From Bin80 sp965203305 (GTDB lineage Bacteria; Bacteroidota; Rhodothermia; Rhodothermales; Bin80), in the NCBI GenBank assembly GCA_965203305.1, contig OZ241874.1, positions 1,116,001 through 1,180,000 on the forward strand: a stretch of DNA of 64,000 bases. The letters run 5' to 3'. Numbering within the stretch: position 1 is the first letter of the stretch; every line of letters starts with the position of its first letter. Of this stretch, positions 8,932-18,825 are shown piece after piece. The notes beneath the pieces were generated by a model. The model was not told the origin of the DNA and made no database searches. It saw only the letters and a list, made by a program, of their open reading frames with translations. The translations under genes and the position numbers were made by a program.

Positions 8932-10356
8932 ATGAACATCAAACTCATTTTGTTTACTCTCGCCCTGATGATTTCTCCTCCCTCCCTTCTGGCGCAGAAA
9001 ACAGAAATCATTCAGACACTGGATGCCAGAGGCGAGGAGTATTTTCAGGCAGCTCACCAAATCTGGGAGTGGGCCGAAGTAGGATACCAGGAAGAGAGGA
9101 GCAGTGCGCTTTTGCAGGAATTGCTCTCCGGCGAGGGATTTTCTGTTGTGTCCGGGGTTGTCGGGATTCCCACGGCCTTTGTGGCGGAGTATGGCAGTGG
9201 TACACCTGTGATTGGTATCCTGGCGGAATTTGATGCCTTGCCGGGACTGTCACAGATCGCAAGTCCGGTTCGAGAGCCGCGGGTGGAGGACGGAGCGGGG
9301 CATGCGTGTGGTCATCATTTGTTCGGCGCCGCATCCGTTGGAGCCGCGATTGCGGTCAAGGACTGGTTAACATCTAGCGGTCAGAGTGGAACGATTCGGG
9401 TTTATGGTACACCGGCCGAGGAAGGAGGAGCAGGAAAAGTGTACATGGTACGAGAAGGGCTCTTTGATGATGTAGATGCGGTGCTTCACTGGCATCCCGG
9501 TGATCGCAATGATGCCAGTCCAGCCACGACCCTGGCAAATCGTTCCGCAAAATTCCGATTCTATGGACATTCCACCCATGCAGCCGGAGCCCCGGAACGA
9601 GGGAGAAGTGCACTGGATGGCGTGGAGGCCATGAATATGATGGTCAATATGCTACGGGAGCATGTACCCCAGCAGACGCTCATCCATTATGTGATCACAC
9701 GAGGAGGACTTGCCCCTAATGTTGTTCCAGACTATGCCGAAGTCTACTATTATGTACGCCATCCGTCGGCGCAGACGCTGGAAGAAATTTTCCCGCGAGT
9801 AGTTCATGCAGCAGAGGGAGCAGCTTTGGGAACAGGCACTGCCATGGATTATGAGATTATCCACGGTCTCCACAGCGTATTGCCCAATGATGTCCTGTCC
9901 CGTGCAATTCTGGCGAATATGGAGTCTGTTGGAGGCATCACGTACGATGAGGAAGAACAGAGCTTTGCGGAACAGATCAGAGCAACCCTTGGTGACACCC
10001 CCACTTCGCTGGGATCAGAGTCCACCATTCAACCATTTTCCCCCAGAACCACAAGAGGTTCCACGGATGTGGGGGATGTAAGCTACATGTCACCTACAGC
10101 GGGTTTCTATGCCGCCACATGGGTTCCCGGAACAGCAGCTCACAGCTGGCAGGCCGTGGCCGCAGGTGGTATGAGCATTGGTCAGAAAGGACTGGTACTG
10201 GCTTCCAAGGTGCTGGCTATGACCGCAGTGGATCTGGTACTGGATGAGGAACTGCTGCCTGCCGCGAAAGAGGAGTTCGAACAACGAAGAGGCTCAGATT
10301 TTGAGTATCGGCCGCTCCTTGGTGATCGGGAGCCACCACTGGATTACCGAAAATAG
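8932..10356 (+). CDS. Exported M20 family amidohydrolase/peptidase (AbgB-like)
   Basis: Metal-dependent amidohydrolase of the M20D branch, related to p-aminobenzoyl-glutamate hydrolase subunit B and aminoacylases. Signal peptide MNIKLILFTLALMIS...LLAQ, then the metal-site motif GHACGHHLFG near residue 125, a conserved TPAEEGGAGK (catalytic Glu and metal ligand) near 160, a HWHPGD metal-ligand His motif near 187, and a dimerisation insert containing the conserved FYGHSTHAA. 474 residues. The export signal puts it in the periplasm while its upstream neighbour is cytoplasmic, so the pair could act in series on an imported compound. Confidence 0.88.
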   Translation: MNIKLILFTLALMISPPSLLAQKTEIIQTLDARGEEYFQAAHQIWEWAEVGYQEERSSALLQELLSGEGFSVVSGVVGIPTAFVAEYGSGTPVIGILAEFDALPGLSQIASPVREPRVEDGAGHACGHHLFGAASVGAAIAVKDWLTSSGQSGTIRVYGTPAEEGGAGKVYMVREGLFDDVDAVLHWHPGDRNDASPATTLANRSAKFRFYGHSTHAAGAPERGRSALDGVEAMNMMVNMLREHVPQQTLIHYVITRGGLAPNVVPDYAEVYYYVRHPSAQTLEEIFPRVVHAAEGAALGTGTAMDYEIIHGLHSVLPNDVLSRAILANMESVGGITYDEEEQSFAEQIRATLGDTPTSLGSESTIQPFSPRTTRGSTDVGDVSYMSPTAGFYAATWVPGTAAHSWQAVAAGGMSIGQKGLVLASKVLAMTAVDLVLDEELLPAAKEEFEQRRGSDFEYRPLLGDREPPLDYRK

Positions 10357-10490
10357 AGGATGAACACATGAATTTCGGGCGAATTCGTATATGAACAGAA
10401 AGACGGATGGGCCGCATCCATAAATGACAGGAATTCAGACACATGATCAGTTGCGGAGCTACTAGGTGGGCCGGGAATGATGGACAGGCT

Positions 10491-13400
10491 ATGATGAACA
10501 TGAGCGATTGCAGATCACCATTTCTGGCAATTCTTCCACAAATCCATGTGAGAAGAGGCAGGTCCATATATGGTCAGAGAGTACGGGGTATCGTGACTGG
10601 GCTGGCATGTTTGCTGTTCCTGCCACTTTTCTCAACAACCGCTGCTCAGGAAGCTCCAGAGTATCGTTCTGGTCTTGTTGTCGTTCAGTTTGATTCTGTG
10701 CCGGATAGGAACGGAAATTTCAAGCGAACCGGGCTGGAAGGATTTGATCGCGCGGCATCCAGATACGATGTCCACAGGATGGAGCGTGTATATCCATTCC
10801 TGGATCATGTAATGCCAACGCCAAGGACACGCCGGAATTTATTGGCACTTCGCCGCACGTACTATGTACATTATCATGCGAAGTCTGCTCCGACGACCGT
10901 GGCGGGGAGTCTGTCCAGAGTCCAGGGAGTCGTGTATGCCGAACCGGTTCCCGTACACCGTACTCATGCAGCAGGGCAGATGCAACGCGTTGATCCCAAT
11001 GACCCGAAATACGGAGTGCAGTCCGAGCTTCGATTATTACGCTTGCCCGAAGCGTGGGATGAAGTCAAGGGCGGGGAAGGAACCCCGAAAGTCGTCATTG
11101 CTATTGTGGATGGCGGGGGAGAGTGGCGGCATGAAGACCTGCAGGCAAATGTATGGATAAATCACGATGAAATTCCGGGAAACAAGATAGATGATGATAA
11201 TAATGGATTTATTGATGATGTTCACGGGGTAAACTTTACGAATGAGGACTCGACCAACAATGATCCGACGTGGCGGCGTGGATTATTCGGAAGACCGCAG
11301 CACGGAACCGCCACATCGGGAGCAGCCAGCGCAGTGAGCGACAATAATGTCGGAATTGCCGGCGCGTCATGGAATGCACTGCTCATGCATGTCAATGCTA
11401 CGGATCCACTCGGATTCGGGATTACGTATGGGTATGAAGGGATTCTGTATGCAGCCATGAATGGAGCCAGCGTTATCAGTACAAGTTGGGGAAGTCTTGT
11501 GCCAGATCTCGCAAGGTCCCGATTTCTGGATGAATCGCTGGATCTCGTCACGGACATGGGAGCACTTGTGGTTGCTTCCGTGGGGAATTCAGGGATGAAC
11601 ATTGATATATTTCGCACTTACCCTGCATCCCATCCCCGGGTCCTTTCCGTTGGCGCGACTGAAAAAAATACAGTGCGCCTTGCATCCTTTTCAAATTATG
11701 GGAAGCTGGTGGATGTGTTTGCTCCAGGGGAATCTATCGTCACAACCGGGGTAGAGAACAAGTATATTCAGGTAAACGGAACATCGTTTTCTGCTCCCCT
11801 AGTGGCTGGAGTCGCTGCTCTGGTCAAAACAAAGTTTCCAGACATGACACCGGATGCATTGCGTGAGAAGATTCGCTTTTCAGCCGAAAGCATAGATTCA
11901 GAGAATCCAGATTTTGAAGAAAAACTTGGGCGCGGGATCGTGAATGCTCTGGCAGCAGTACGGGAAGCCCGTGTACCGGCCCTCCGCCTGAAGCGATGGT
12001 CTTGGGAGGACGATGACGGAGATCATGCCATCGCTTCCGGGGATGTAGTCAGGATCAGGGCTCTCTTTTTCAATCACCTTGCGGATGCTGCGCGGCTTAC
12101 TGCAGGAATCACAGTACAGGAGCCGTATTCTTTCCTTGATCTGCGCCGCAGCGAGGCAGATATTGGGTTTCTGGCAGGCGGAGATTCTGTGGAGGTCACC
12201 TTTGAGTTTTCTGTGAATGCTGATGCGCCGCTGAATCAGCAGATTCATTTGTACACACATGTACAGGCGGAGCAGATGGAGGATATGGCTGACATGCTGT
12301 CCTTTCGTATAAATCGTTCTCTGCAGGCAGTTCATCAGAGTCTGAATGTCCTGTATACTGCCACGGGTGGTGATCAATGGCACAGGAAGGATAACTGGAA
12401 TTTCAAAACGGTTCCCACCGAGAAGGAGTTCGGTCAGTGGTATGGGATTTCCATGAAGGAGGGGTGGTTACGTGAGTTACGACTGTCCAGTAATAATCTC
12501 ACGCAGTCAATTCCAGCCGAACTTGGAGAGCTTTCTGAATTGCATCTACTTAATCTGTCGGGCAATCTCCTTTCCGGTTCGCTTCCTGTTGAGATCACAA
12601 ATCTTTCCGAATTAAGAAAACTTGACCTGTCTTCCAATTCTCTCTCAGGTTCGATTCTGTCCGAGTTTGAGGCTCTCCACAAGCTGGAGCAGCTAAGGTT
12701 ATTCAACAACTCCTTCTCAGGCATCATCCCAGCCTCGCTCGGCAATCTTGTCTCCCTGAAAACACTTGATCTGGAGAGAAACTCTTTGTCGGGATCCATT
12801 CCCCCGGAGCTTGGCAATCTTTCCATGCTGCTGTGGCTGGGACTGCGGGAAAATTCGCTGTCGGGTTCCATTCCCCCGGAGCTTGGCAATCTTTTCAGGC
12901 TGTCTGCGATTGATTTGGGCGAGAACGACTTGTCGGGATCCATTCCGGCGGAGTTCGGGAACTTGCTGGCCCTGGAGTGGCTGGTTTTGCGAGAAAATTC
13001 TTTATCGGGAGTGATTCCTCCCGAGCTGGGCAATCTTTCCAAACTTACTCTGATAGACATTGCCTACAATGCTCTGTCAGATTCACTTCCGTCTGAACTT
13101 GGCAACCTTCCCAGGCTGAATGCTTTGGATATCTCGTATAATTCTCTGACAGGCAGTCTTCCAAGAAGCCTTACACAACTGGAGAATCTTCAGGAATTTC
13201 ATTTTGAAGGTCAGAGCCTGTGTGCACCAAAGGATGCCGAATTCCAGACATGGTTAACGGGAATCTTGGATGTGACTGGCAGAACATGCGGGGAATTTGG
13301 ATTCGCAGGAGGTATTCGGGACCAGAACTATCCGGTGGGGCAGCCTGTCCCTCCGCTGGTTCTGCCCCAGGCAATTGATGGAACGGCTCCTGTCCAGTAT

Positions 13401-13874
13401 ACACTCACTCCAGACCTGCCTGCAGGTTTGCGCTTTGATCCCCTGACACGAACTCTCCATGGAACTCCCACTGTGGTCACCGCATCTGCCATAAACTATA
13501 CCTACAAAGCGGTGGATGCAGCCGGGAATTCGAGTAGCCTGCGGTTCACGATCAGCATACACTCACCGGTCTCCAGGCAAAATGAATCACTACCGGAAGC
13601 ATTTGTGGTTCAGGGAAATTATCCGAACCCGTTTCAAAAGTCTACTCGCCTGACATTTGATCTTCCATGGCAGGCTCATGTACGGGTAGAAGTGATGGAT
13701 GTACTGGGTCGGCGTGTCTTGAGCATTTCGGGAGACATGATGAGCCCTGGCTGGGCAAAGAGTATACAGGTGCACGGAGGAGCCTTGTCTCCGGGAGTAT
13801 ATCTGTATCGTCTGATCGCAGATTCCACTCCCGGGCGTTTCGTGCAGACGGGCAGCTTTGTACGAACTCAATGA
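10491..13874 (+). CDS. Exported subtilase with plant-like LRR array and T9SS sorting domain
   Basis: Large secreted protease (about 1,125 residues). Order: signal peptide (GIVTGLACLLFLPLF...TAAQ), an inhibitor-like prodomain, a peptidase S8 domain with Asp in VIAIVDGGG, His in QHGTATSG and Ser in NGTSFSAPLVAG, a beta-sandwich linker, about nine leucine-rich repeats of the LSGSIPPELGNL type, an Ig-like putative domain (LPAGLRFDPLTRTLHGTP), and a type IX sorting domain (NYPNPFQKSTRL ... MDVLGRRV ... SPGVYLYRL). The chosen ATG at 10491 is one of three close candidates; GTG at 10548 would give a cleaner signal peptide. The repeat type may bind protein or glycan at the surface. Standing alone between an M20 gene and a regulator-like gene. 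Confidence 0.88.
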   Translation: MMNMSDCRSPFLAILPQIHVRRGRSIYGQRVRGIVTGLACLLFLPLFSTTAAQEAPEYRSGLVVVQFDSVPDRNGNFKRTGLEGFDRAASRYDVHRMERVYPFLDHVMPTPRTRRNLLALRRTYYVHYHAKSAPTTVAGSLSRVQGVVYAEPVPVHRTHAAGQMQRVDPNDPKYGVQSELRLLRLPEAWDEVKGGEGTPKVVIAIVDGGGEWRHEDLQANVWINHDEIPGNKIDDDNNGFIDDVHGVNFTNEDSTNNDPTWRRGLFGRPQHGTATSGAASAVSDNNVGIAGASWNALLMHVNATDPLGFGITYGYEGILYAAMNGASVISTSWGSLVPDLARSRFLDESLDLVTDMGALVVASVGNSGMNIDIFRTYPASHPRVLSVGATEKNTVRLASFSNYGKLVDVFAPGESIVTTGVENKYIQVNGTSFSAPLVAGVAALVKTKFPDMTPDALREKIRFSAESIDSENPDFEEKLGRGIVNALAAVREARVPALRLKRWSWEDDDGDHAIASGDVVRIRALFFNHLADAARLTAGITVQEPYSFLDLRRSEADIGFLAGGDSVEVTFEFSVNADAPLNQQIHLYTHVQAEQMEDMADMLSFRINRSLQAVHQSLNVLYTATGGDQWHRKDNWNFKTVPTEKEFGQWYGISMKEGWLRELRLSSNNLTQSIPAELGELSELHLLNLSGNLLSGSLPVEITNLSELRKLDLSSNSLSGSILSEFEALHKLEQLRLFNNSFSGIIPASLGNLVSLKTLDLERNSLSGSIPPELGNLSMLLWLGLRENSLSGSIPPELGNLFRLSAIDLGENDLSGSIPAEFGNLLALEWLVLRENSLSGVIPPELGNLSKLTLIDIAYNALSDSLPSELGNLPRLNALDISYNSLTGSLPRSLTQLENLQEFHFEGQSLCAPKDAEFQTWLTGILDVTGRTCGEFGFAGGIRDQNYPVGQPVPPLVLPQAIDGTAPVQYTLTPDLPAGLRFDPLTRTLHGTPTVVTASAINYTYKAVDAAGNSSSLRFTISIHSPVSRQNESLPEAFVVQGNYPNPFQKSTRLTFDLPWQAHVRVEVMDVLGRRVLSISGDMMSPGWAKSIQVHGGALSPGVYLYRLIADSTPGRFVQTGSFVRTQ
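12476..13200 (+). repeat. Coding leucine-rich repeats inside the subtilase
   Basis: About nine units of 24 codons, consensus L-x-x-L-x-L-x-x-N-S/x-L-S-G-S-I-P-x-E-L-G-N-L. Two neighbouring units (about 12790-12890) share SGSIPPELGNL at the protein level and GGATCCATTCCCCCGGAGCT-type DNA, suggesting recent unit duplication. Confidence 0.8.
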
Positions 13875-13945
13875 AATCTTCCTGGCAAGTTCGCTCACAT
13901 TCTGAAATATCAACCGGAACATAGTATGCAAGTCCCTATTTATAG

Positions 13946-14191
13946 TTGCGGTTGAATGGATTGATACTGGTTTTGCCCGACTGGAATTCAGCATTGGCAT
14001 CATACTCTGTTTTTGGCGGCGCAGAATGTGTTGGAGTCTGTTTCTCATCTGAGATGTGTGCAGAAATGCCTCATTCTCCTCAGGGATCAATTGATGTCTC
14101 TGAAATTCATGATCAAGTGACAAGTATTCTGGAAGGTGGTAAGGATGCCTTCATGCAACGTAAAGAGAAATGCGATTTTGATTACGGATGA
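13946..14191 (+). CDS. Possible small protein upstream of the AlbA_2 gene
   Basis: 81-codon frame whose stop overlaps the next gene's ATG in an ATGA arrangement at 14188-14191, the usual sign of translational coupling. The second half (VSEIHDQVTSILEGGKDAFM) looks protein-like and helical; the first half does not, so an internal start is possible (ATG at 14054 or 14069). No family recognised. The rest of 13875-14187 holds nothing else that I can see. Confidence 0.3.
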   Translation: MRLNGLILVLPDWNSALASYSVFGGAECVGVCFSSEMCAEMPHSPQGSIDVSEIHDQVTSILEGGKDAFMQRKEKCDFDYG

Positions 14192-15450
14192 CGAAGTCGG
14201 AAGTACTGGAACTTGCGGTTAATGGGGAGAACTCTTTTGTGGAGTTTAAGCGTGATGACGGCCTTCGCCCTGAACAGCTGGCGAAGGAAATTGTGGCTAT
14301 GGCTAATCTCAAGGGAGGTCATATTCTACTCGGGGTTGATGATGACGGGAGTATCGCAGGGATTCAGCGTAGCGACCTTGCGAAATGGGTAATAGACACC
14401 GTTTTCGCGCGATATGTACATCCCCAGATTGTTCCTCTCTATAAAGAGGTGCAGATTGACGGACAAAAACGGGTAGCAGTGATTACGGTGGATATGGGAT
14501 CAGCCAAACCTTATGTGGTTCGTCACAGGGACAGAGAGGATTTCTATATTCGGTCTGGAAGTACATCTCGATTGGCTACGCGAGAGCAGATAATACGACT
14601 AAGTTCACTAGGCGGGATGCTGTACACGGAACAATTACCCGTCTCGGGTAGTGGTTTGGAAAACCTCAGCATGGAACGGTTGAGCGACTACTTGGCAACG
14701 ATTATGGAGGATCAGATATTGCCAGCGAGTGATGAAGAATGGCATATGCGTCTTTGTGACTTGGGGTTTATGGTTGAACGTGAAATCGAGCCGCCTGCCT
14801 GCACGATTGCTGGACTTATCCTGTTCGGGCACTCTCCAAGGCGGTATCTTCCTCAGGCTGGCATACGGTGGATCGTATATGAAGGAAAAAGCAAATCGTA
14901 CCAGTCTCCCGATGACCGTGTGTTTGATGATCCTATGGTAGCACTTTGGAAGAAAAACAGGCGAGGGAGTCGAGAATTGGTGGAAGATGGACTCATTGAG
15001 AAGCTGGTAAGTGCTATGCGGCCGTTTATTTCAGAAGAGGCAGACAGTGTGGATGAATCCATGCGCAGGCCTCGCCGTTGGCTATATCCGGTTGAAGTGC
15101 TGCGAGAGGCAGTAATCAATGCGATTGCTCATCGTGATTGGACACGTTATGAAGAGATGGAGATTTCGCGATATGCCGACAGGGTGGAGATATTCAGCCC
15201 AGGCAGTCTGTTGAATGGCATGACTGTGGAGAAGATGGTTGCCGGTCGACGCGCAGCGCGTAATTCGCTGATTGTCAGAGTTTTGAGCGAATATAATTAT
15301 GTTGATGCAAAAGGTATGGGGGTGAGAAACAAAATCATACCTCTCATGCGGGACCAAAATGGTACAGAGCCGGAATTCGTAGCAACCGAAGACTATCTTC
15401 AGCTAATCTTGCGTATCAAGCCGCAGGATGACAGAGCTGCCTCGGGTTAA
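14188..15450 (+). CDS. Schlafen AlbA_2 domain / HATPase-like predicted regulator
   Basis: Member of the COG2865-type proteins: an N-terminal Schlafen AlbA_2 domain (ENSFVEFKRDD then MANLKGGHILLGVDDDG) joined to a C-terminal GHKL-like ATP-binding domain with the N-box EVLREAVINAIAHRDW and the glycine motif DAKGMGVRNKII. 420 residues. Such proteins are predicted DNA- or RNA-binding regulators and are frequent in mobile or defence-rich regions; function is largely untested. The coupled small frame just upstream could be a partner. A stretch of 289 bases follows with no gene. Confidence 0.8.
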   Translation: MTKSEVLELAVNGENSFVEFKRDDGLRPEQLAKEIVAMANLKGGHILLGVDDDGSIAGIQRSDLAKWVIDTVFARYVHPQIVPLYKEVQIDGQKRVAVITVDMGSAKPYVVRHRDREDFYIRSGSTSRLATREQIIRLSSLGGMLYTEQLPVSGSGLENLSMERLSDYLATIMEDQILPASDEEWHMRLCDLGFMVEREIEPPACTIAGLILFGHSPRRYLPQAGIRWIVYEGKSKSYQSPDDRVFDDPMVALWKKNRRGSRELVEDGLIEKLVSAMRPFISEEADSVDESMRRPRRWLYPVEVLREAVINAIAHRDWTRYEEMEISRYADRVEIFSPGSLLNGMTVEKMVAGRRAARNSLIVRVLSEYNYVDAKGMGVRNKIIPLMRDQNGTEPEFVATEDYLQLILRIKPQDDRAASG

Positions 15451-15739
15451 GCGGGTACTCAAATGGCAACAATGCAGTTACTCCTGCAGTCTGAACCAGA
15501 AAGTCACAGCATGGTTGCTCATGCGAGCCTACTGTAAAAATCCCGGATGACGGAGAAATATCGCTCTGAGAGTTCTTGTAGCCATATCGGTTAAGGTATA
15601 CAGATATTTTTGCACGAGCCTCCATGTGAATAAGTCTTGCATGATCTCTGATCATATTGGTGTATGCTCCTTACCGAAAAAAATTTCTTAAATTGGAACC
15701 GACAGGTTGTAAAATTCGTAAGCATTACTGTACTCTCTC

Positions 15740-16078
15740 ATGCCAAAAAGCAAAAACAAGCCCAACCTCCCGCAGTCTACCGAAGAAGAGGTGTTCGTCT
15801 ATGTTCTTCTGACACGTTTTGGCTGTACGGGGGAAGAAGCAACTGCACTTTGGAATATCATCAAGAACATGGCATCTTCAACTGTAATTGACCGGATTGA
15901 TGCTGGTTATACTCGGCTGGAATCCAAGATTGATGCACAGAATTCGCTGATTGATGCGCAGAACTCTTTGATTACTGCACAGAATTCGAAGTATAATCTG
16001 TTGATTGGGCTGATCAGCTCCGGGCTGGCTTTAGTTATTGCCACAATAGGTTGGCTATTGGCTGGTGGCGGCTCTTAG
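15740..16078 (+). CDS. Small coiled-coil protein with C-terminal membrane anchor
   Basis: 112 residues. A soluble N-terminal part is followed by a heptad-like run with the unit IDAQNSL repeated (SKIDAQNSLIDAQNSLITAQ), predicting a coiled coil, then a hydrophobic segment LLIGLISSGLALVIATIGWLL and a very short tail (AGGGS). This resembles tail-anchored coiled-coil proteins of the DUF1640 type in layout, though I cannot assign a family. The ATG at 15740 lies after an AT-rich leader. Function unknown. Confidence 0.55.
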   Translation: MPKSKNKPNLPQSTEEEVFVYVLLTRFGCTGEEATALWNIIKNMASSTVIDRIDAGYTRLESKIDAQNSLIDAQNSLITAQNSKYNLLIGLISSGLALVIATIGWLLAGGGS

Positions 16079-16238
16079 TTCTGAATAGTAGCGTATTGGA
16101 ATACTGCTTTCCCATGAAAACTGGGGAGTTGTGCCGATGTGCTTGCTGCTGAGCTGGGATGTGACCGTCTTCGCAGAAATACAGGCATGCGGGACCAAGT
16201 CAATATCTCAGCCCCTCGCCCGCCTTGCGGTCACGTGA

Positions 16239-18125
16239 TTACTCCTCCGTGTTTCCGTCAAAGAACTTGTCCAGGACATCCTCTGAGTTCGGAGGACCAA
16301 TATAGGTCCCGCCCCAGCCAGCAAGAAGGGAAGCCAGAAATCCCCATATGAGCGGGTCCAGTCCAAGGGGACGGACAGGAGTCATCCCTCCCGAAATCGC
16401 GAAGCCAGTCAGGTAAAGCATCACATAGACGGCTGTTCCGAATGTCATGGAGGTTATAGCTCCCGACCCATTGAACCGGGGCCAGTACAGCCCCAGTGCT
16501 ACAGGAGCCAGAAAAGCAACGGCCAGCCCACCTCCGGTAAACACAATGATATACTGCAAAAACTGAGGTGGATAGAGTGCTCCCACGGTGGCCAGCAACC
16601 CAATGAGAAGGGTAGTACCGTAACTGAGCCACCGAAGTGTCCGCTCCGTAGCCTTCGGGTGGACAGACTGCTGATAGACATCACGGACAACGCTGGAGCT
16701 GATCATCAGGATAAAACTGTCTACCGTACTCATCGCGGCCGCAAATGGGGCAGCAATCAGGATGCCGGCCATCCACGGAATCCCTGCCCCGTCCGAAAGC
16801 AAATATGCCATCACAGGCATAATCCTGTCAGGTGTATGATCCAGCCCGGGTGCCAGGATCCGTGCACAGCAGAAAATGATGATCAGGGGGATATAGATCA
16901 TAAAGAAGTAGATCGTCAGTGATGCAATTGCGCGGCGCAATGTGCGGGTGCCTGTGAAGGCCATCAATCGAACCATGTTGCCAGGCTGCCCCGTCCCTGC
17001 AAGTGCCCAGAAGACAAAGAAGGAAATTGCCAGCCCAAGGGGCAGGAAGCCATCCGGATCCGATGGACTGGGGCCTGGTGGCCGGACATACAGGCCCTTC
17101 CTGCCATCTCCACTCGCGTATGCGGCTAGCTCATGGATCACGGGTTTTGCGGGCAAGATCGGTAACTCTTCCCGTGTAATGCGGTCAATTTCCTGCGGTG
17201 TGATGACCTGTGTCACCTTCACAGGTTCTGATTCTTCGGCTCCTGCAAGAATCACTGCCGCTTCATTTGTCCGAAACAGCTTTCCTTCTTCCAGAAACCA
17301 TGTTTCCGAATTGATTCTGATTCCCCCTGGCGGGGCAGGAGTGGCAGTTGTGAACGATGCAGTACCCAGGCGCGGCGGTTGCATGGACAGCATTTCGGAG
17401 GAAGCGTTTCGGAGACCACCCACTTGAGTCAGTGCAAAGATCAGCATCAGCATGACTCCGAGGAGCATGACAAGTCCTTGCAGAATATCTGTCCAGACAA
17501 CCGCTCTGAAGCCTCCAAATGTGGTATAAACCACAACCAGGGCTGCAAATATGAGAAGCCCCAGAACGTACTCGGGGCTTGTGTTCAGAGGGATAAGATC
17601 GGGCAGGGCATTCTGCAGATGCAACGCCATCTCCTGATAGACCGGAGCATTCCCCAGCAACTGTTGCATGATGAGTGCAGCCAGTGTGAACTGAGGTACG
17701 AGGTATACGCATAGAAGGACCGCCAAAAGCACCGTGCTCATCAGGGCCAGCGTACGGCTCTCAAAGCGAATGCGAAGCACATCCGGGACGGTGATCGCTC
17801 CGGTCCGGCGGGATACGATGCTCATCCGTTTTCCCAGAATCCCCATCGTGCACAGAGGGAAGACCATATAGCTGGCGATCCAGAGGGCCAGTACCCACCC
17901 GTGCGCATAGATGAGAGAGGGGAATCCCGCAAAAGAGCCGGCAGAGGCACTGGTTGCTCCGAATGTCAGGGCAAGGGCAATCACACCCAGCCCCCGGCTC
18001 CCCAAAAAGTATTCGCTAAGAAATCTCCGCTTCTTGAAAGCATACCTGGAAATCACTGCCAATCCCAGAACCACCACGGTGTAGCAAACAAAAGCGATAA
18101 GCGAGGAATTCGAATCGCCAGTCAT
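16239..18125 (-). CDS. Sodium:solute symporter (SSS family)
   Basis: Inner-membrane Na+-coupled transporter of the SSS family (PutP/PanF/SGLT fold), about 628 residues with a dozen or more hydrophobic segments. Family features: an early YFLGSRGLGVIALALTFGATSASAGSF-like region (split here: YFLGSRGLG and TSASAGSF), the TTFGGFRAVVWTDILQG stretch, and FAAAMSTVDSFILMISS corresponding to the conserved sodium-site helix. A soluble insert of about 110 residues (about 270-380) interrupts the helices, unlike PutP. The ATG at 18125 overlaps the YhdT-like stop (ATGA), which fixes the start; an upstream in-frame ATG would overlap the previous gene. Last gene of the 23040-16239 unit; likely the uptake step for the product of the dipeptidase. 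Confidence 0.88.
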   Translation of the reverse strand: MTGDSNSSLIAFVCYTVVVLGLAVISRYAFKKRRFLSEYFLGSRGLGVIALALTFGATSASAGSFAGFPSLIYAHGWVLALWIASYMVFPLCTMGILGKRMSIVSRRTGAITVPDVLRIRFESRTLALMSTVLLAVLLCVYLVPQFTLAALIMQQLLGNAPVYQEMALHLQNALPDLIPLNTSPEYVLGLLIFAALVVVYTTFGGFRAVVWTDILQGLVMLLGVMLMLIFALTQVGGLRNASSEMLSMQPPRLGTASFTTATPAPPGGIRINSETWFLEEGKLFRTNEAAVILAGAEESEPVKVTQVITPQEIDRITREELPILPAKPVIHELAAYASGDGRKGLYVRPPGPSPSDPDGFLPLGLAISFFVFWALAGTGQPGNMVRLMAFTGTRTLRRAIASLTIYFFMIYIPLIIIFCCARILAPGLDHTPDRIMPVMAYLLSDGAGIPWMAGILIAAPFAAAMSTVDSFILMISSSVVRDVYQQSVHPKATERTLRWLSYGTTLLIGLLATVGALYPPQFLQYIIVFTGGGLAVAFLAPVALGLYWPRFNGSGAITSMTFGTAVYVMLYLTGFAISGGMTPVRPLGLDPLIWGFLASLLAGWGGTYIGPPNSEDVLDKFFDGNTEE

Positions 18126-18358
18126 CCCGCCTCGTCTTTCATATAGAACAGGGCAAACCACAGGCTGTACACCGTCGCCATCATCCAGGGCAAGCCAATC
18201 CCGAACAGTACCCATTGTGGTACTCCCCATAGCAGCCCGATCTCCTCAGATCCGTAGGCAAACATGGCACAATACCCAATGGTCCAAGCCATGCAGATTG
18301 CCCATGCAATGAGAATATGCAGAGCCTCCTTCCGTGCCCGGCGGAACGCTGTGGACAT
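18122..18358 (-). CDS. YhdT/DUF997-like small membrane protein
   Basis: 78 residues with two hydrophobic segments (LIAWAICMAWTIGYCAMF and WVLFGIGLPWMMATVYSLW). The size, the GVPQWVLFGIGLPW motif and its place directly before an SSS symporter match the YhdT/DUF997 family, which often accompanies PanF-like sodium symporters as a small subunit. Starts 2 bases after RidA and overlaps the symporter by 4 bases, so translation is coupled. Confidence 0.75.
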   Translation of the reverse strand: MSTAFRRARKEALHILIAWAICMAWTIGYCAMFAYGSEEIGLLWGVPQWVLFGIGLPWMMATVYSLWFALFYMKDEAG

Positions 18359-18360
18359 TG

Positions 18361-18825
18361 CTATGAACTGATTTCCAGAATGAGTTCAGTTTCCACTGCG
18401 CTTCCCAGCGGCAGCTGGGCCATGCCTACGGCAGAGCGGGCACCAGTTCCTGCATCTCCAAGAACCTTTTGCAGAAGCTCGGATGCTCCGTTGATGACCA
18501 GGTGCTGGTCTGTAAAATCGGAGTCAGAGTTTACAAATCCTGTCAGCCGGAGTATCTGGACAATGCAATCCAGTGAGCCTAGTGCCTGGTGGATCATGCG
18601 AAGGTTATTGGCTGCGCAGAGTGCCGCAGCGCGCTGTGCTTCAGAAAGGTTCAGATCAGACGGGACTTTCCCGGCAAATTGCAGTTTTCCCCGGATGACA
18701 GGCACTGCACCGGATACATATGCGACGGTACCGATCACCGTTACCGGTTTGTACAGACCGCTGGGAGCTGGTGCATCGTCAACGGGATAGCCGAGTGATG
18801 CCAGTTTTTTGATTCGATCAGTCAT
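18361..18825 (-). CDS. RidA family (YjgF/UK114) protein
   Basis: Imine/enamine deaminase family, which hydrolyses reactive 2-aminoacrylate-type intermediates released by PLP enzymes or peptide breakdown. 154 residues, longer than classical RidA (about 130) and matching the YjgF endoribonuclease-like subgroup; the C-terminal GTGARSAVGMAQLPLGSAVE holds the conserved Arg and the substrate-site strand. Overlaps the end of the dipeptidase gene by 8 bases. In this unit it probably clears a reactive product of amino-acid catabolism. Confidence 0.85.
   Translation of the reverse strand: MTDRIKKLASLGYPVDDAPAPSGLYKPVTVIGTVAYVSGAVPVIRGKLQFAGKVPSDLNLSEAQRAAALCAANNLRMIHQALGSLDCIVQILRLTGFVNSDSDFTDQHLVINGASELLQKVLGDAGTGARSAVGMAQLPLGSAVETELILEISS

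Noticed and set aside
12434..13060. Minus-strand Ser-rich frame opposite the leucine-rich repeats
   Set aside because: Repeat antisense artefact of the LRR-coding DNA.
12476..13200. Regular repeat spacing considered as a CRISPR-like array
   Set aside because: Units are 72 bases, fully coding, translate to leucine-rich repeats and have no spacers.
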